In this document: in pieces, positions 1 through 8,700 of the stretch
How the letters are laid out: the number at the start of each line of letters is the position of its first letter
How positions within the stretch are numbered: the stretch's first letter is position 1
DNA from: Deltaproteobacteria bacterium
GTDB taxonomy: Bacteria; Desulfobacterota; Desulfarculia; Adiutricales; JAGVGV01
NCBI GenBank assembly: GCA_015233515.1
Contig: JADFXS010000023.1
Coordinates: 1 to 21,978 of the forward strand
Length of the DNA stretch: 21,978 nt
Direction of reading: 5' to 3'
Translations under genes and position numbers: made by a program
The notes under the pieces: model-generated
Told to the model about the DNA's origin: nothing
Database searches by the model: none
The model's input: only the letters and a program-made list of their open reading frames with translations

Positions 1-1
1 G

Positions 2-1036
2 GCAGGGAATCAGGCTGATCCGCGTTATGTCCGGCCGGCGATGTTTTATCGGAAACTAACCGATAAACGGGTCGAATGTGAACTATGCCCCCGGCATTGC
101 CAAGTGGACGACGGTCGACGCGGGCTGTGCGGAGTTCGTGAAAACCGGGGCGGCGAATATGTTACATTAGTTCACGGACGGGCCGTGGCCTTGAATAACG
201 ACCCCATAGAAAAAAAGCCCTTCAACCATTTTCGCCCCGGAACCATGGTGTTGTCCGTGGCCACGGCCGGGTGCAACATTGCCTGCAAATTTTGTCAGAA
301 CTGGCAGATATCGCAATTTAAACCGGAAGAAGTCGACGCCCGGTACCTGCCGCCCGAGGAATTGGTCCGGATGGCGACGGCCGAAAAAATACCCAGCTTG
401 GCCTGCACCTACTCGGAACCGACTATTTATTATGAATATATGTATGATTTGTCCAGGAAAGCCGCGGAGGCCGGAATCAAGAGCGTGGTCATCAGCAATG
501 GTTTCATTTCTCCGGAAGCGGTGAAAAAACTGGCCCCGGTCATCGCCGCCTATAAAGTGGACCTCAAATCCTTCAGCGAGGACTACTACCGGGATTACTG
601 CTCGGCCCGCCTTAAACCCGTTATGACTACTTTGGAAACGCTCATGGGCCTGGGACCGTGGGTGGAGATCGTCAACTTGGTCGTTCCCGGCGCCAACGAT
701 CAGGAAAAGGATATTCGGGCCATGGCCAAATGGATAAAGACCAACTTGGGGGAGATGGTGCCGCTTCATTTCACGCGATTTCATCCCATGTACAAACTGC
801 GTAACCTCCCACCGACGCCGGTGGCCACTCTCGAGGCCTGTCAGGCGGCGGCCGCGGCCGAAGGCCTGAAATATGTTTATATCGGCAACGTCTCAGGTCA
901 CCCGAAGCAGAATACCTATTGCCATAAATGCCAAACCTTGTTGATTCAGAGGACGGGTTTATGGTCCGTTGATATCCAGTTGAAGGACGGCCGATGCCCT
1001 GCCTGCCGGACCGCCATCCCCGGCGTTTGGGCGTAA
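2..1036 (+). CDS. amrS: AmmeMemoRadiSam system radical SAM enzyme (AmrS), 5' end cut by the window
   Basis: Radical SAM enzyme of the cryptic AmmeMemoRadiSam system, related to pyruvate formate-lyase activating enzymes. Numbered from the ATG at 41, the 4Fe-4S motif CNIACKFC (CxxxCxxC) is at residues 78-85. An N-terminal Cys cluster (C13, C16, C20, C30, ending CGVRENR) precedes it, and a C-terminal ribbon has the pairs CHKC and CPAC. These features are typical of the AmrS family, whose substrate is unknown; partners elsewhere are AmrA and a Memo-like AmrB, and an AmrB is encoded at 11593-12864. The ATG at 41 has no Shine-Dalgarno sequence and the frame is open to the left edge. The residues just before it (…RYVRPA) resemble the family's usual lead-in, so I read this as a partial gene whose true start is outside the window, possibly with a Tat-type signal sequence. 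ATG 41 remains possible. Confidence 0.9.
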   Translation, partial: AGNQADPRYVRPAMFYRKLTDKRVECELCPRHCQVDDGRRGLCGVRENRGGEYVTLVHGRAVALNNDPIEKKPFNHFRPGTMVLSVATAGCNIACKFCQNWQISQFKPEEVDARYLPPEELVRMATAEKIPSLACTYSEPTIYYEYMYDLSRKAAEAGIKSVVISNGFISPEAVKKLAPVIAAYKVDLKSFSEDYYRDYCSARLKPVMTTLETLMGLGPWVEIVNLVVPGANDQEKDIRAMAKWIKTNLGEMVPLHFTRFHPMYKLRNLPPTPVATLEACQAAAAAEGLKYVYIGNVSGHPKQNTYCHKCQTLLIQRTGLWSVDIQLKDGRCPACRTAIPGVWA

Positions 1037-1071
1037 TAGCTCAGTCTAGTGGAGCTTGGGAATAAGGAGAT

Positions 1072-3423
1072 TTGCCTGTTCCAATTTACTTGTTGATCGC
1101 TTCCTGGGGCGCCTTGGCTCTGGTCGGTCAGGTGGTTCTGACCCGCCAACTATTAGTGGCTTTTTACGGACACGAGACCATCATCGCCGTGGTCATGGCC
1201 GGATGGTTGTCGGGCGTCTTCCTGGGGGCCGCGACCGCCGGACGGTTTGACCTGGGGCGGCGGCTAAACTTCTGGCTTTGGTTCGGTTCCACCGCCTGGA
1301 TGATCGTTCTGGCCGTTCTGCTGATCTTATCCTATAACTTGCCGATCTTGATGGGTGTGGCGCCGGGGGAAATCCCGCCGTTCGAGCGTCTGGCCCTGTG
1401 GTCGATTCTATTGACTGTTCCGGCTTCGTTCTTTGTGGGAGCTCTGTTCGTCTTGGCCGGCTGGGCATTATCCGGGTCGACCCTGATTGGAGAACCCGAA
1501 CTTGGGTCGAGTCCGCCAGGAGATGGAATTCCAGAGACTATCATCTCTCCAGACAAGAAACATGGAACCAACCCTTCGCTATTAGGTGGAACCATCTTCT
1601 GGGTGGAGGCTGCCGGCAGCTGCCTCGGCCTTTTGATTTATACTTTCGTTCTGCTTGGTCGGATCAGTCCGGTCCAAGTCCTCACTTTGTTCGGCGGACT
1701 GGTGCTGGTCATCCAAACTACGACCATGAGTAAACGCCGGGCTGCCTTTAAGAGACTGATTAAAATATTTTCGGTTTTAATCCTGACCGTCTTGCTTTTC
1801 CTTTTTGGCGGCCATGTGGACAACTTACTGGAAGCTCGGCGGTTTCACCTGGCCTTTCCGAATTATCGGCTGATCGAAACCAGGGAAACTCCTTATCAAC
1901 ATTTGGCCTTGGCGCGTCGCTCCGGTGAAACCGCTCTGTTCGGCAATCTGGTTTACTTTTCCTCCTGGCCCAATCCGGCCATATACCAGCCGTTGTCCTT
2001 ATTTTTTTTGACCGAAACCCATTCTTTCCGCCGGGTGCTTCTGATCGGCCAAGGGCCGGGCGGCTACATCCACGAACTGTTACGCCAAAAAGTCGAGCAA
2101 CTGGTTTACGTGGTCCTGGACCCGTTCGAGACGGATTTGGTCTATAAGTATTTGCCGCCGGAAATGGCCAGGGATTTATCGGATCCACGCTTGACGATCA
2201 TCCACTCCGATCCGAGGCGGTACTTGGCCAAGCCCATGGAACCCACTTTTGACTTGATCGTCATCAACGCGCCGGACCCGGATAACGCCCAGATCAACCG
2301 CTTATATACCCTGGAATTTTTTCAGGATGTCCGACGAGGCCTGACTCCGGACGGAGTCATGGTCACCAGCATCAACGGTGCGGATAACTATTGGGGCCGG
2401 GAAATGGTTTCCTACGGCCTGTCCCTGTATAGGACTCTGACCGCGGTTTTTCCCCAGGTGATGGTGACTCCCGGGGATAGACATTATTTTTTAGCCGGGA
2501 ACAGACCCGGATTGATCAGCGACGATCCGGCGGTCCTGGCTCAGAGATACCAGGCCCGAGGCTTTCAATCAGAATATTTGACCCCTAGAGCCTTGACCCA
2601 ATTTTTCCCGCCCACCGGCAAGAATTATCTAAAAAATCGCTTGACCGCTAACGATCCGGCCGGCGCGGTTCGTCAGAATACCGACGCCGCTCCTCTTTCT
2701 TATCTTTTGCGCCTGACCTGGTGGGAACAAATGACCGGATCGCCATGGAGCCGGGCGATATTGGGGTGGGCCGTGCAAGTCAAGAGTTGGGGACCATGGG
2801 CGATCGGGCTTCTGGCTATTCCCTGGTTGTGGCTTTGTTTATGGCCTAGACCGGCCGCGGTCGCCGCCTGGACCCTGGCTTCCAGCGGCGGGGTGACCAT
2901 GGCCCTGAACATTTTATTGATGTTCATGTATCAAAACCGGTACGGCGTACTCTATCAGCAACTGGGGTTGTTTTCCGCGGTGTTCATGGCCGGACTGGCT
3001 ATGGGGGGGCTGACCGGACCTTGGCTGGCTAAACATGGCCTAACCGATTATCCGGCGAATCAGAGCCGACAAGCGGCCGGGGCCGAGGGGCTGCTGGCTC
3101 TCCTGGCCGGAGCGACCGGCCTGGCCGCCGGCGGACATTGGCCTTTGGGGCTTTTGAGTTTGCTCCTGCTTATTGGCCTGGTCGGCGGCTTGGAGTTCTC
3201 TCTTTTATTTTCCTTAAGTTTGTCTGATCCCGGCCGACCGGAACAAACTAAAGTCCTGGCCGAACTGGAAGCCGCGGACCATGGAGGCGCGATCTTCGGA
3301 GCTCTACTGACCGGGTTGATTATGGCCCCGGTCCTGGGCCTGGAAATGACGGCCTTTATTCTGGCCGGAGTAAAAATCGCCGGTGGTCTTTTGATGCTGC
3401 GGGTCAGGCTAGGTTGCGTTTGA
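1072..3423 (+). CDS. Polytopic membrane protein with embedded spermidine-synthase-like domain
   Basis: A 783-residue protein in three parts. Residues 1 to about 240 are hydrophobic with several membrane segments. A soluble Rossmann methyltransferase-like domain covers about 250-500. Residues about 565-783 form a second membrane block. The middle domain has a SAM-type glycine motif (LLIGQGPGGY, about residue 324), an acidic strand end (VVLDPF) and INAPDPDNAQINRLYT (about 397-412). The last is the usual place of the aminopropyltransferase DS(T)DP motif, but the catalytic-type Asp-Ser is replaced by Asn-Ala, so polyamine synthesis should not be assumed. Such transporter/spermidine-synthase-like fusions are common in Desulfobacterota and lack a settled function. 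The start is uncertain: TTG 1072 sits only 2 nt after AAGGAG, while in-frame TTG 1090 or 1093 would be about 20 nt away. It follows amrS by 35 nt and ends 24 nt from the convergent uvrD. Confidence 0.85.
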   Translation: MPVPIYLLIASWGALALVGQVVLTRQLLVAFYGHETIIAVVMAGWLSGVFLGAATAGRFDLGRRLNFWLWFGSTAWMIVLAVLLILSYNLPILMGVAPGEIPPFERLALWSILLTVPASFFVGALFVLAGWALSGSTLIGEPELGSSPPGDGIPETIISPDKKHGTNPSLLGGTIFWVEAAGSCLGLLIYTFVLLGRISPVQVLTLFGGLVLVIQTTTMSKRRAAFKRLIKIFSVLILTVLLFLFGGHVDNLLEARRFHLAFPNYRLIETRETPYQHLALARRSGETALFGNLVYFSSWPNPAIYQPLSLFFLTETHSFRRVLLIGQGPGGYIHELLRQKVEQLVYVVLDPFETDLVYKYLPPEMARDLSDPRLTIIHSDPRRYLAKPMEPTFDLIVINAPDPDNAQINRLYTLEFFQDVRRGLTPDGVMVTSINGADNYWGREMVSYGLSLYRTLTAVFPQVMVTPGDRHYFLAGNRPGLISDDPAVLAQRYQARGFQSEYLTPRALTQFFPPTGKNYLKNRLTANDPAGAVRQNTDAAPLSYLLRLTWWEQMTGSPWSRAILGWAVQVKSWGPWAIGLLAIPWLWLCLWPRPAAVAAWTLASSGGVTMALNILLMFMYQNRYGVLYQQLGLFSAVFMAGLAMGGLTGPWLAKHGLTDYPANQSRQAAGAEGLLALLAGATGLAAGGHWPLGLLSLLLLIGLVGGLEFSLLFSLSLSDPGRPEQTKVLAELEAADHGGAIFGALLTGLIMAPVLGLEMTAFILAGVKIAGGLLMLRVRLGCV

Positions 3424-3447
3424 AAATAAGTCTAGCGCGATTCGGTA

Positions 3448-5637
3448 TCAAGCCGGGTCTGCTTTTTTTAGCCCCGCATAATCCAGGTGCAAGGTCTTGT
3501 CACCATAATGGTCGAAATCCACTCGTATTTTACGTCCGGACAGGAGCGAAAGCACCCGACCTCGGCCGAAAACCGGGTGGATGACCTTATCTCCGGCGGT
3601 GAGCCCGTCAGTCACTACCGGCGCTGAAGGTTTTTTTGTTTTTGCGGCCTGGGCCCTTGGTTTTTCTTGATCAGAATGCTCTTCGGCCTGATGGCTGATT
3701 CGATCCGAAGGGTTGGTGAGCAAGCGGGGGGGGACGTCGCCCAGAAAGCGGCTGATTTGGGGAAAACCGGCGGAATATCTGTTTTCGTCTATTTCGAGGG
3801 GGCAGATCAAATAGAGCTGCTCCTTGGCTCGGGTAGTGGCCACGTACATGAGCCGGCGTTCTTCTTCCAGGTCTTCCGGGTTGTTCTGGGCATAAAAAGC
3901 CGGGAATCGGCCTTCCGTGGCCCAGATGACAAAGACCGCCTCCCATTCCAGTCCCTTGGCCGAGTGGACTGTGGACAGAGTCAGGACATCGGCCTCCTGA
4001 GCCGCTTGCCCCTTGGGACTGAAGGCGTTGGGCGGTTCCAAGGCCATGTCCGCCAGAAAGCTGATCATGCTAGTGTATTCAGTCGATAAACGCAGGAATT
4101 CCTTAAGGTCGATCATCCGGGTGGGATGGTCGTCATATTTGTTTTCCATAAGCGGCCGGTAATAGGCCCAAGCCATGTCCACCCGCTCATGCAGACCGAC
4201 ACCGGCGGGAGCCATGTCTTTCATAAGCGTGGCCAACGGACGTAAAGCCGTCTTGACCGCCTCACGCCCCTGGAACCGGTCCAGAGTCAACAGCGCTTCC
4301 CGTTGTCCACCAACCCATTCCACTATTTGGGCCGCGGCCTTGGGGCCGACGCCGTCCAACATAAGCAATATGCGGGTAAGGCTGATGGCGTCGCCGGGAT
4401 TGGCGACCACTCGCAATAAGGACAACATGTCCTTGATATGGGCGGATTCAAGAAACTTACGGCCGCCGTACTTGACGTACTCGATATCATGGCGCATCAG
4501 TTCGACTTCCAGATCAAAGGAATGGCTGGCGGCCCGGAAAAGGACCGCCATTCGGCCCGGTTTCAGGCCTTTGGCCATCAAATCCTTTATTTCCTGGCAG
4601 ACAAACAGGGATTGCGCCTTGGAGGAGGGAAGGACGGCCATGGTGGGTTTTGGGCCGCCTTCCAATCGCGAAAACAGTTTTTTGTCGTACTTTTCCTTGG
4701 CCCGGGCGATTATATGATTGGTAAGGTTCAAAATCGGCTGACGGCTGCGGTAGTTTTCTTCCAGGCGAATCACTTTGGTTCCGGGAAAGAGAGCCGGAAA
4801 TTGCATGATGTTCTGGAAAGTGGCTCCCCGGAAAGAATAAATGCTTTGGGCGTCGTCACCCACGACCATGACATTGGTATGGTCCCGGCCCAGGAGATGG
4901 ACGATTTCCGCCTGCACCGGATTGGTATCCTGGTATTCGTCCACCATAATATATTGATAATTAGAAGCTATTTCCCGGCGGGCGTCCGAATCCTCCTTGA
5001 GCAGGCGAGCCAGGCTGATCAAGAGATCGTCGAAGTCGAACAGGGCGTTTTCTTTCTTGTACGACGCGTATTGTCCAGCCACGGTCTGAATGGCTTCCGC
5101 GAATTCAGCGAGGTGGATATACTCCCGGGCGATCAAGGTCATCAGGTCTTGGCTCTTGTTGGCGGCTTTGCTGATGATCGTAGCCAGGGTGCCGCTCTGC
5201 GGAAATCTCCGGTTTTTATCTTTGCTCTGGATGTTTTTTCGGAGGTGGCCAAGGATATCTTCCATATCCCCTCGGTCCATAATAGAAAAATTGAACGGAT
5301 ATCCTAACCGGGGGGCATACTGTCGTAGCAGGATATGAGCCAGGGAGTGGAATGTGCCGCCGGCGACTCGAGTGCAGCTTTCTCCAACCAGGATTTGAGC
5401 CCGACTGAGCATTTCCGACGCGGATTTGCGGGTAAAGGTCAGCAATAAAATGGATTCCGGTGGAATACCCAGATGAACCAGATGAGCCACCCGATACACC
5501 AGAGTACGCGTTTTCCCGGACCCGGCCCCGGCGGCCACCAAAATCGGTCCGTCAAGAGTGACGACCGCTTCGTATTGGGCTTGGTTGAGCTGAGAACTCA
5601 GATTAGTGAGGCTAAAAGACGGGTCATTTGCCGGCAT
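3448..5637 (-). CDS. uvrD: UvrD/PcrA-type superfamily 1 DNA helicase
   Basis: ATP-dependent 3'-5' DNA helicase of the UvrD/Rep/PcrA group, acting in repair or in removing proteins from DNA. All SF1A motifs are visible: Q-motif region LNQAQYEAV (residues 17-25), Walker A AAGAGSGKT (35-43), TFTRKSA (67-73), Walker B VDEYQDTN (232-239), motif III GDDAQSIYSFRGA (260-272), motif IV LEENYRS, motif V STVHSAKGLEWEAVF, and motif VI RRLMYVATTRAKE. The last 50 residues (GDKVIHPVFGRGRVLSL…) match the Tudor-like tail of PcrA/UvrD that can bind RNA polymerase. At 729 residues the length is normal. Its ATG overlaps the end of cobA/hemD by 14 nt and has no clear Shine-Dalgarno sequence, so translational coupling to the upstream gene is likely. 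It is the last gene of the long minus-strand run. Confidence 0.95.
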   Translation of the reverse strand: MPANDPSFSLTNLSSQLNQAQYEAVVTLDGPILVAAGAGSGKTRTLVYRVAHLVHLGIPPESILLLTFTRKSASEMLSRAQILVGESCTRVAGGTFHSLAHILLRQYAPRLGYPFNFSIMDRGDMEDILGHLRKNIQSKDKNRRFPQSGTLATIISKAANKSQDLMTLIAREYIHLAEFAEAIQTVAGQYASYKKENALFDFDDLLISLARLLKEDSDARREIASNYQYIMVDEYQDTNPVQAEIVHLLGRDHTNVMVVGDDAQSIYSFRGATFQNIMQFPALFPGTKVIRLEENYRSRQPILNLTNHIIARAKEKYDKKLFSRLEGGPKPTMAVLPSSKAQSLFVCQEIKDLMAKGLKPGRMAVLFRAASHSFDLEVELMRHDIEYVKYGGRKFLESAHIKDMLSLLRVVANPGDAISLTRILLMLDGVGPKAAAQIVEWVGGQREALLTLDRFQGREAVKTALRPLATLMKDMAPAGVGLHERVDMAWAYYRPLMENKYDDHPTRMIDLKEFLRLSTEYTSMISFLADMALEPPNAFSPKGQAAQEADVLTLSTVHSAKGLEWEAVFVIWATEGRFPAFYAQNNPEDLEEERRLMYVATTRAKEQLYLICPLEIDENRYSAGFPQISRFLGDVPPRLLTNPSDRISHQAEEHSDQEKPRAQAAKTKKPSAPVVTDGLTAGDKVIHPVFGRGRVLSLLSGRKIRVDFDHYGDKTLHLDYAGLKKADPA

Positions 5638-7168
5638 GATCGGACTGCCCGGCGAAATATTCGATCATGGCTTCCACTAATCCCGGCACCGTATATTTTT
5701 TGGCTTCGATCACAACCTTGAGCCCGCATTCCCGAGCGGTTTGACTAGTGATCGGACCGATACAGGCCGCCGGAATCGCGGCCGCGAACCCGTCCCAACG
5801 CGGACCCAGGACGCGGACCAGATTGGTCACGGTGGAAGAACTGGTGAAAGCGGCCAGGTCCAAAGCTTGACGCTCGATGGCTTCCAAAGCGTGAGGCGGC
5901 AGGTCCTCCGGTGGGACCGGTTGGTATAAGGCCACTACATCCACTTGGGCGCCGGCCTTGGCCAGCTCTTCGGGTAATACTTCCCGGGCCTCTTCAGCCC
6001 TGGCCAGCAATATTCGATCTCCCGCGATTCCGATAGCGGTCAAGGCCTGAATCAGTCCCTCGGCCACGAAGTCGGTCGGCACCAAGTCGGGAGTCAAACC
6101 ATGTTGAGCTAACTTTTCGGCCGTGGCCGGTCCGATGGCGGCCACTTTCACTCCGGCCAGAGAGCGGGTATCTCGATGCAAAGCTCGAACCCGTTCAAAG
6201 AAATAATCCACCCCGTTGGGACTGGTCAAGATCAACCAGTTATATCCGGCAATATTGTTTATGGCGTGGTCGACCCTGGTCCAATCGGACGGAGGGACGA
6301 TCCTGATGGTCGGACATTCCACAGGCCAAGCCCCTAAGGCGGAAAGATCATGCACCAAGCTGCTGGCTTGAGCCCGGGTGCGGGTTACCAGGATGCGACG
6401 GCCGAACAGGGGCAGGGTTTCGAACCAGTTGAGTTTATCCCTCAGGCAAACCACTTCGCCGACAATTAATACCGCTGGGGCTTGAATACCGCGTTCCTTG
6501 GCTTTTTGGGCGATATCGGTCAAGGTGCCCACCAGGGTGACTTGATCCGGCGTGGTCCCCCAACGAACCACCGCCGCCGGTGTGTCGGCCGATCGGCCTC
6601 CGGAAATAAGATTGGCGGTAATATTGGCCAAGTTTTTGATTCCCATCAAGAAAACCAATGTGCCAAAGCCGGTGGCGATCTTACGCCAGTCTAAGGATGA
6701 TTCCGTTTTTCCCGGATCTTCGTGACCGGTGATAAAACCTAAATTCGCGGTATAGCGGCGATGGGTGACCGGGATGCCGGCATAAGCCGGGGCGGCGATG
6801 GCTGAAGTCACGCCAGGGATGATTTCAAATGGTATTCCGGCATCAAAAAGCTCTTCGGCTTCTTCTCCACCTCGACCAAACACAAACGGGTCTCCGCCCT
6901 TGAGTCTGGCCACAATTTTGCCCGAACGGGCCAGATCGACCAGGAGGCGGTTGATTTCTTTCTGAGGCAAAGTGTGGTCCGAACTCTTTTTTCCCACATA
7001 TTCCATCTTGGTTTGGGGAGAGGCGTGAGCCAGTAAGGCGGGGTTGGCCAAGAAATCATAAACTACCACATCCGCTCGTTTTAAGCACTCGACCGCCTTG
7101 ATGGTGATCAGCCCCGGATCACCGGGACCGGCTCCAATCAGATAAACTTTTCCTTTTTGATGATCCAT
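5624..7168 (-). CDS. cobA/hemD: Fused uroporphyrinogen-III C-methyltransferase / uroporphyrinogen-III synthase
   Basis: Bifunctional tetrapyrrole enzyme. The N-terminal half is SUMT, which methylates uroporphyrinogen III to precorrin-2 with SAM. It shows GAGPGDPGL (residues 12-20), [16 protein letters not shown] (88-103) and [21 protein letters not shown] (about 117-137). From about residue 255 the protein is a HemD domain ([16 protein letters not shown]…; conserved [11 protein letters not shown]; …[11 protein letters not shown]), which cyclises hydroxymethylbilane to uroporphyrinogen III. The order methyltransferase then synthase is common in Desulfobacterota and Firmicutes. HemC, which supplies the substrate, is the next gene upstream. 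I chose ATG 7168 (514 residues) because GGAAGGGA lies about 10 nt upstream and the family begins right there; an in-frame TTG at 7210 would add 14 charged residues. It overlaps the uvrD start by 14 nt. Confidence 0.95.
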   Translation of the reverse strand: MDHQKGKVYLIGAGPGDPGLITIKAVECLKRADVVVYDFLANPALLAHASPQTKMEYVGKKSSDHTLPQKEINRLLVDLARSGKIVARLKGGDPFVFGRGGEEAEELFDAGIPFEIIPGVTSAIAAPAYAGIPVTHRRYTANLGFITGHEDPGKTESSLDWRKIATGFGTLVFLMGIKNLANITANLISGGRSADTPAAVVRWGTTPDQVTLVGTLTDIAQKAKERGIQAPAVLIVGEVVCLRDKLNWFETLPLFGRRILVTRTRAQASSLVHDLSALGAWPVECPTIRIVPPSDWTRVDHAINNIAGYNWLILTSPNGVDYFFERVRALHRDTRSLAGVKVAAIGPATAEKLAQHGLTPDLVPTDFVAEGLIQALTAIGIAGDRILLARAEEAREVLPEELAKAGAQVDVVALYQPVPPEDLPPHALEAIERQALDLAAFTSSSTVTNLVRVLGPRWDGFAAAIPAACIGPITSQTARECGLKVVIEAKKYTVPGLVEAMIEYFAGQSDHAGK

Positions 7169-7242
7169 GTCGGCTTTGTCCCTTCCGTCCCCGGGCTCGA
7201 TAGTTTTCAAGAGCGGCTTTCTTGCCTTGGAAATTTCTCGTC

Positions 7243-7257
7243 GCGGCCTATGGCCGC
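7243..7257. repeat. Short GC-rich hairpin between hemC and cobA/hemD
   Basis: GCGGCC, a 3-nt spacer and GGCCGC form a perfect 6-bp inverted repeat inside the 147-nt gap between hemC and cobA/hemD. No U-tract follows on either strand, so it is not a convincing intrinsic terminator. It could be a processing or stability element within a joint transcript, or chance. Confidence 0.3.
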
Positions 7258-7315
7258 TCGGCTGAAACGATAACGATACTTCAAAACGAAGAAACTTTCT
7301 ATAACCGCCATAATA

Positions 7316-8257
7316 TTAAGCTTCCGCCATATTCTTGAGCAAGTCCATCATAATGTCGCGACCGCCGGCGGCCAGCAGCCTATTGGCCAGTTCATGACCG
7401 GTTTGAACGGCCTGGCTGATGGGGGAGGTAATAGACTGCCGATAATAGCGGCGGGCGTCCGGATCGGCCACCAGGCCGGTCAGGGTCAGATGGTCGTAGG
7501 AAAGCTCGGCCAGAGCCGCCAGGGGCACCTGACAACCGCCGCCCATGGTGGCCAGAAAGGCTCGCTCCGCGGCTAGCCTGACCGCGGACGGTTGATGGTG
7601 AAGAATAGTCAGACGACTCAGGACCCGGTGGTCGTCGGATCGGGCTTCCACGCCTAACGTTCCCTGGCCGATGGCCGGCAGCATGGTCTCCGGTTCTAAA
7701 AACTGGGTGGCCCGGTGGGTCAGACCCATACGCTCCAAACCGGCGGCGGCCACTATGATGGCATCCAGGTTTTCCGTGAAAAGTTTGTTGATTCTGGTAT
7801 CCAGATTGCCGCGTAGAGTAACCACAACCACGTCCGGTCGCAGACGAAGCAGTTGAGCCTGACGCCTCAGGCTGGAAGTCCCGATTTTGGACCCCGCGGG
7901 CAGGTCGGATAGCTCCGCGCCGGTCTTGCTGATCAGGGCATCCCGATAGTCCACTCGAGGCGGAACCGCGGCGATGAACAATCCTTCCGGCAGATCGGTG
8001 GGAACATCCTTCATGCTATGCACGGCGAGATCGACTCGGCCGTCCAGCAAGGCGTCTTCTATTTCCTTGACGAAAAGCCCTTTGCCCCCGACTTTGGCCA
8101 AAGGGACGTCAAGAATCTTATCCCCCTTGGTTTTGATTATGGATAAATCCACTTTCAGGTCGATCCAGGCTTCTTCCAAGCGATCCTTGACCCAGTTGGC
8201 CTGCTTGAGGGCCAGGGCGCTGCCGCGAGTGCCGATGACAAGGTGATTGTTATTCAT
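7316..8257 (-). CDS. hemC: Hydroxymethylbilane synthase (porphobilinogen deaminase)
   Basis: Cytoplasmic enzyme that condenses four porphobilinogen molecules into hydroxymethylbilane, the linear tetrapyrrole used by HemD. Visible signatures are the N-terminal IGTRGSALALKQA (residues 8-20), the catalytic Asp in AVHSMKDVP (D84), the substrate-binding Arg cluster GTSSLRRQAQL (127-137), LRGNLDTRINKL (148-159), and GGGCQVPLAAL around C242, the Cys that carries the dipyrromethane cofactor. At 313 residues the length is typical. The start ATG 8257 gives the expected N-terminus MNNNHLVIGTRGS; upstream purines are weak as a ribosome site. It lies 147 nt before cobA/hemD and together they give uroporphyrinogen III and precorrin-2, feeding siroheme, cobalamin or the precorrin-2 heme route. 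Confidence 0.97.
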   Translation of the reverse strand: MNNNHLVIGTRGSALALKQANWVKDRLEEAWIDLKVDLSIIKTKGDKILDVPLAKVGGKGLFVKEIEDALLDGRVDLAVHSMKDVPTDLPEGLFIAAVPPRVDYRDALISKTGAELSDLPAGSKIGTSSLRRQAQLLRLRPDVVVVTLRGNLDTRINKLFTENLDAIIVAAAGLERMGLTHRATQFLEPETMLPAIGQGTLGVEARSDDHRVLSRLTILHHQPSAVRLAAERAFLATMGGGCQVPLAALAELSYDHLTLTGLVADPDARRYYRQSITSPISQAVQTGHELANRLLAAGGRDIMMDLLKNMAEA

Positions 8258-8350
8258 GAATTTAATTGAATTACCGCCTTTGAGAACAACATGATGCCCG
8301 GAACTATAACCACTCGGTCTTTAATGGTGGGATGGCCGGCGGAAATATTT

Positions 8351-8397
8351 CATGGCCGAAGAGGAGCCGCAACCATGAGAGCTCTATCCCGGCCATG
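8351..8397. repeat. 8-bp inverted repeat upstream of hemC
   Basis: CATGGCCG (8351-8358) and CGGCCATG (8390-8397) are perfect reverse complements separated by 31 nt. They lie in the 206-nt gap between the FmdB-like gene and hemC. Read in the direction of transcription (minus strand) the hairpin is followed by AAATATTTCC, not a U-tract, so it does not look like a simple terminator. It could be a structured leader of hemC or an operator. Low confidence. Confidence 0.3.
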
Positions 8398-8463
8398 AGA
8401 ATTTCTGTTTAAGTTTTGGCGTCGGACTTTACTAAAGTTATCCGATTCCCCGCGCCATCGCTT

Positions 8464-8682
8464 TTAGTGACAGGTGCTGCAAGAGCCGCCGCCGCAGCTG
8501 GAGCAGGACGATGAAGATGAACTGCCGGTAAACTTGCCGCTGCTCTTGAAGGAGACCTTCGACATCTGTTTTTGAACTTCCTGGCTTTGGCAACCGGGAC
8601 AGGTAACTTTTTCCGTGCTGGAGCGAACGATTTCTTCGAACTCTTTTCCGCATTGTCCACAGCAAAATTCATAAATGGGCAT
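8464..8682 (-). CDS. FmdB family zinc-ribbon protein
   Basis: Small (72-residue) protein of the FmdB/CxxC_CxxC_SSSS family. It starts MPIYEFCCGQCGKEFEE and has a second pair in CPGCQS, which together make a zinc ribbon over residues 1-40. A KFTGSSSSSSCSSC tail follows, rich in Ser, Gly and extra Cys. The family is found beside metabolic and stress genes and its biochemical role is not established; a regulatory role in amide metabolism was proposed for the founding member. AAAGGA lies about 7 nt upstream of ATG 8682. It follows the cyclophilin-like gene by 18 nt and is probably co-transcribed with it. Confidence 0.85.
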   Translation of the reverse strand: MPIYEFCCGQCGKEFEEIVRSSTEKVTCPGCQSQEVQKQMSKVSFKSSGKFTGSSSSSSCSSCGGGSCSTCH

Positions 8683-8700
8683 GAGTGATCCTTTCGCGTC

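Noticed and set aside
4438..5307. Long open frame (289 codons) antisense to uvrD
   Set aside because: Lies wholly opposite a helicase gene with every motif intact; it has no ribosome site or recognisable domain and is a shadow of the codon bias.
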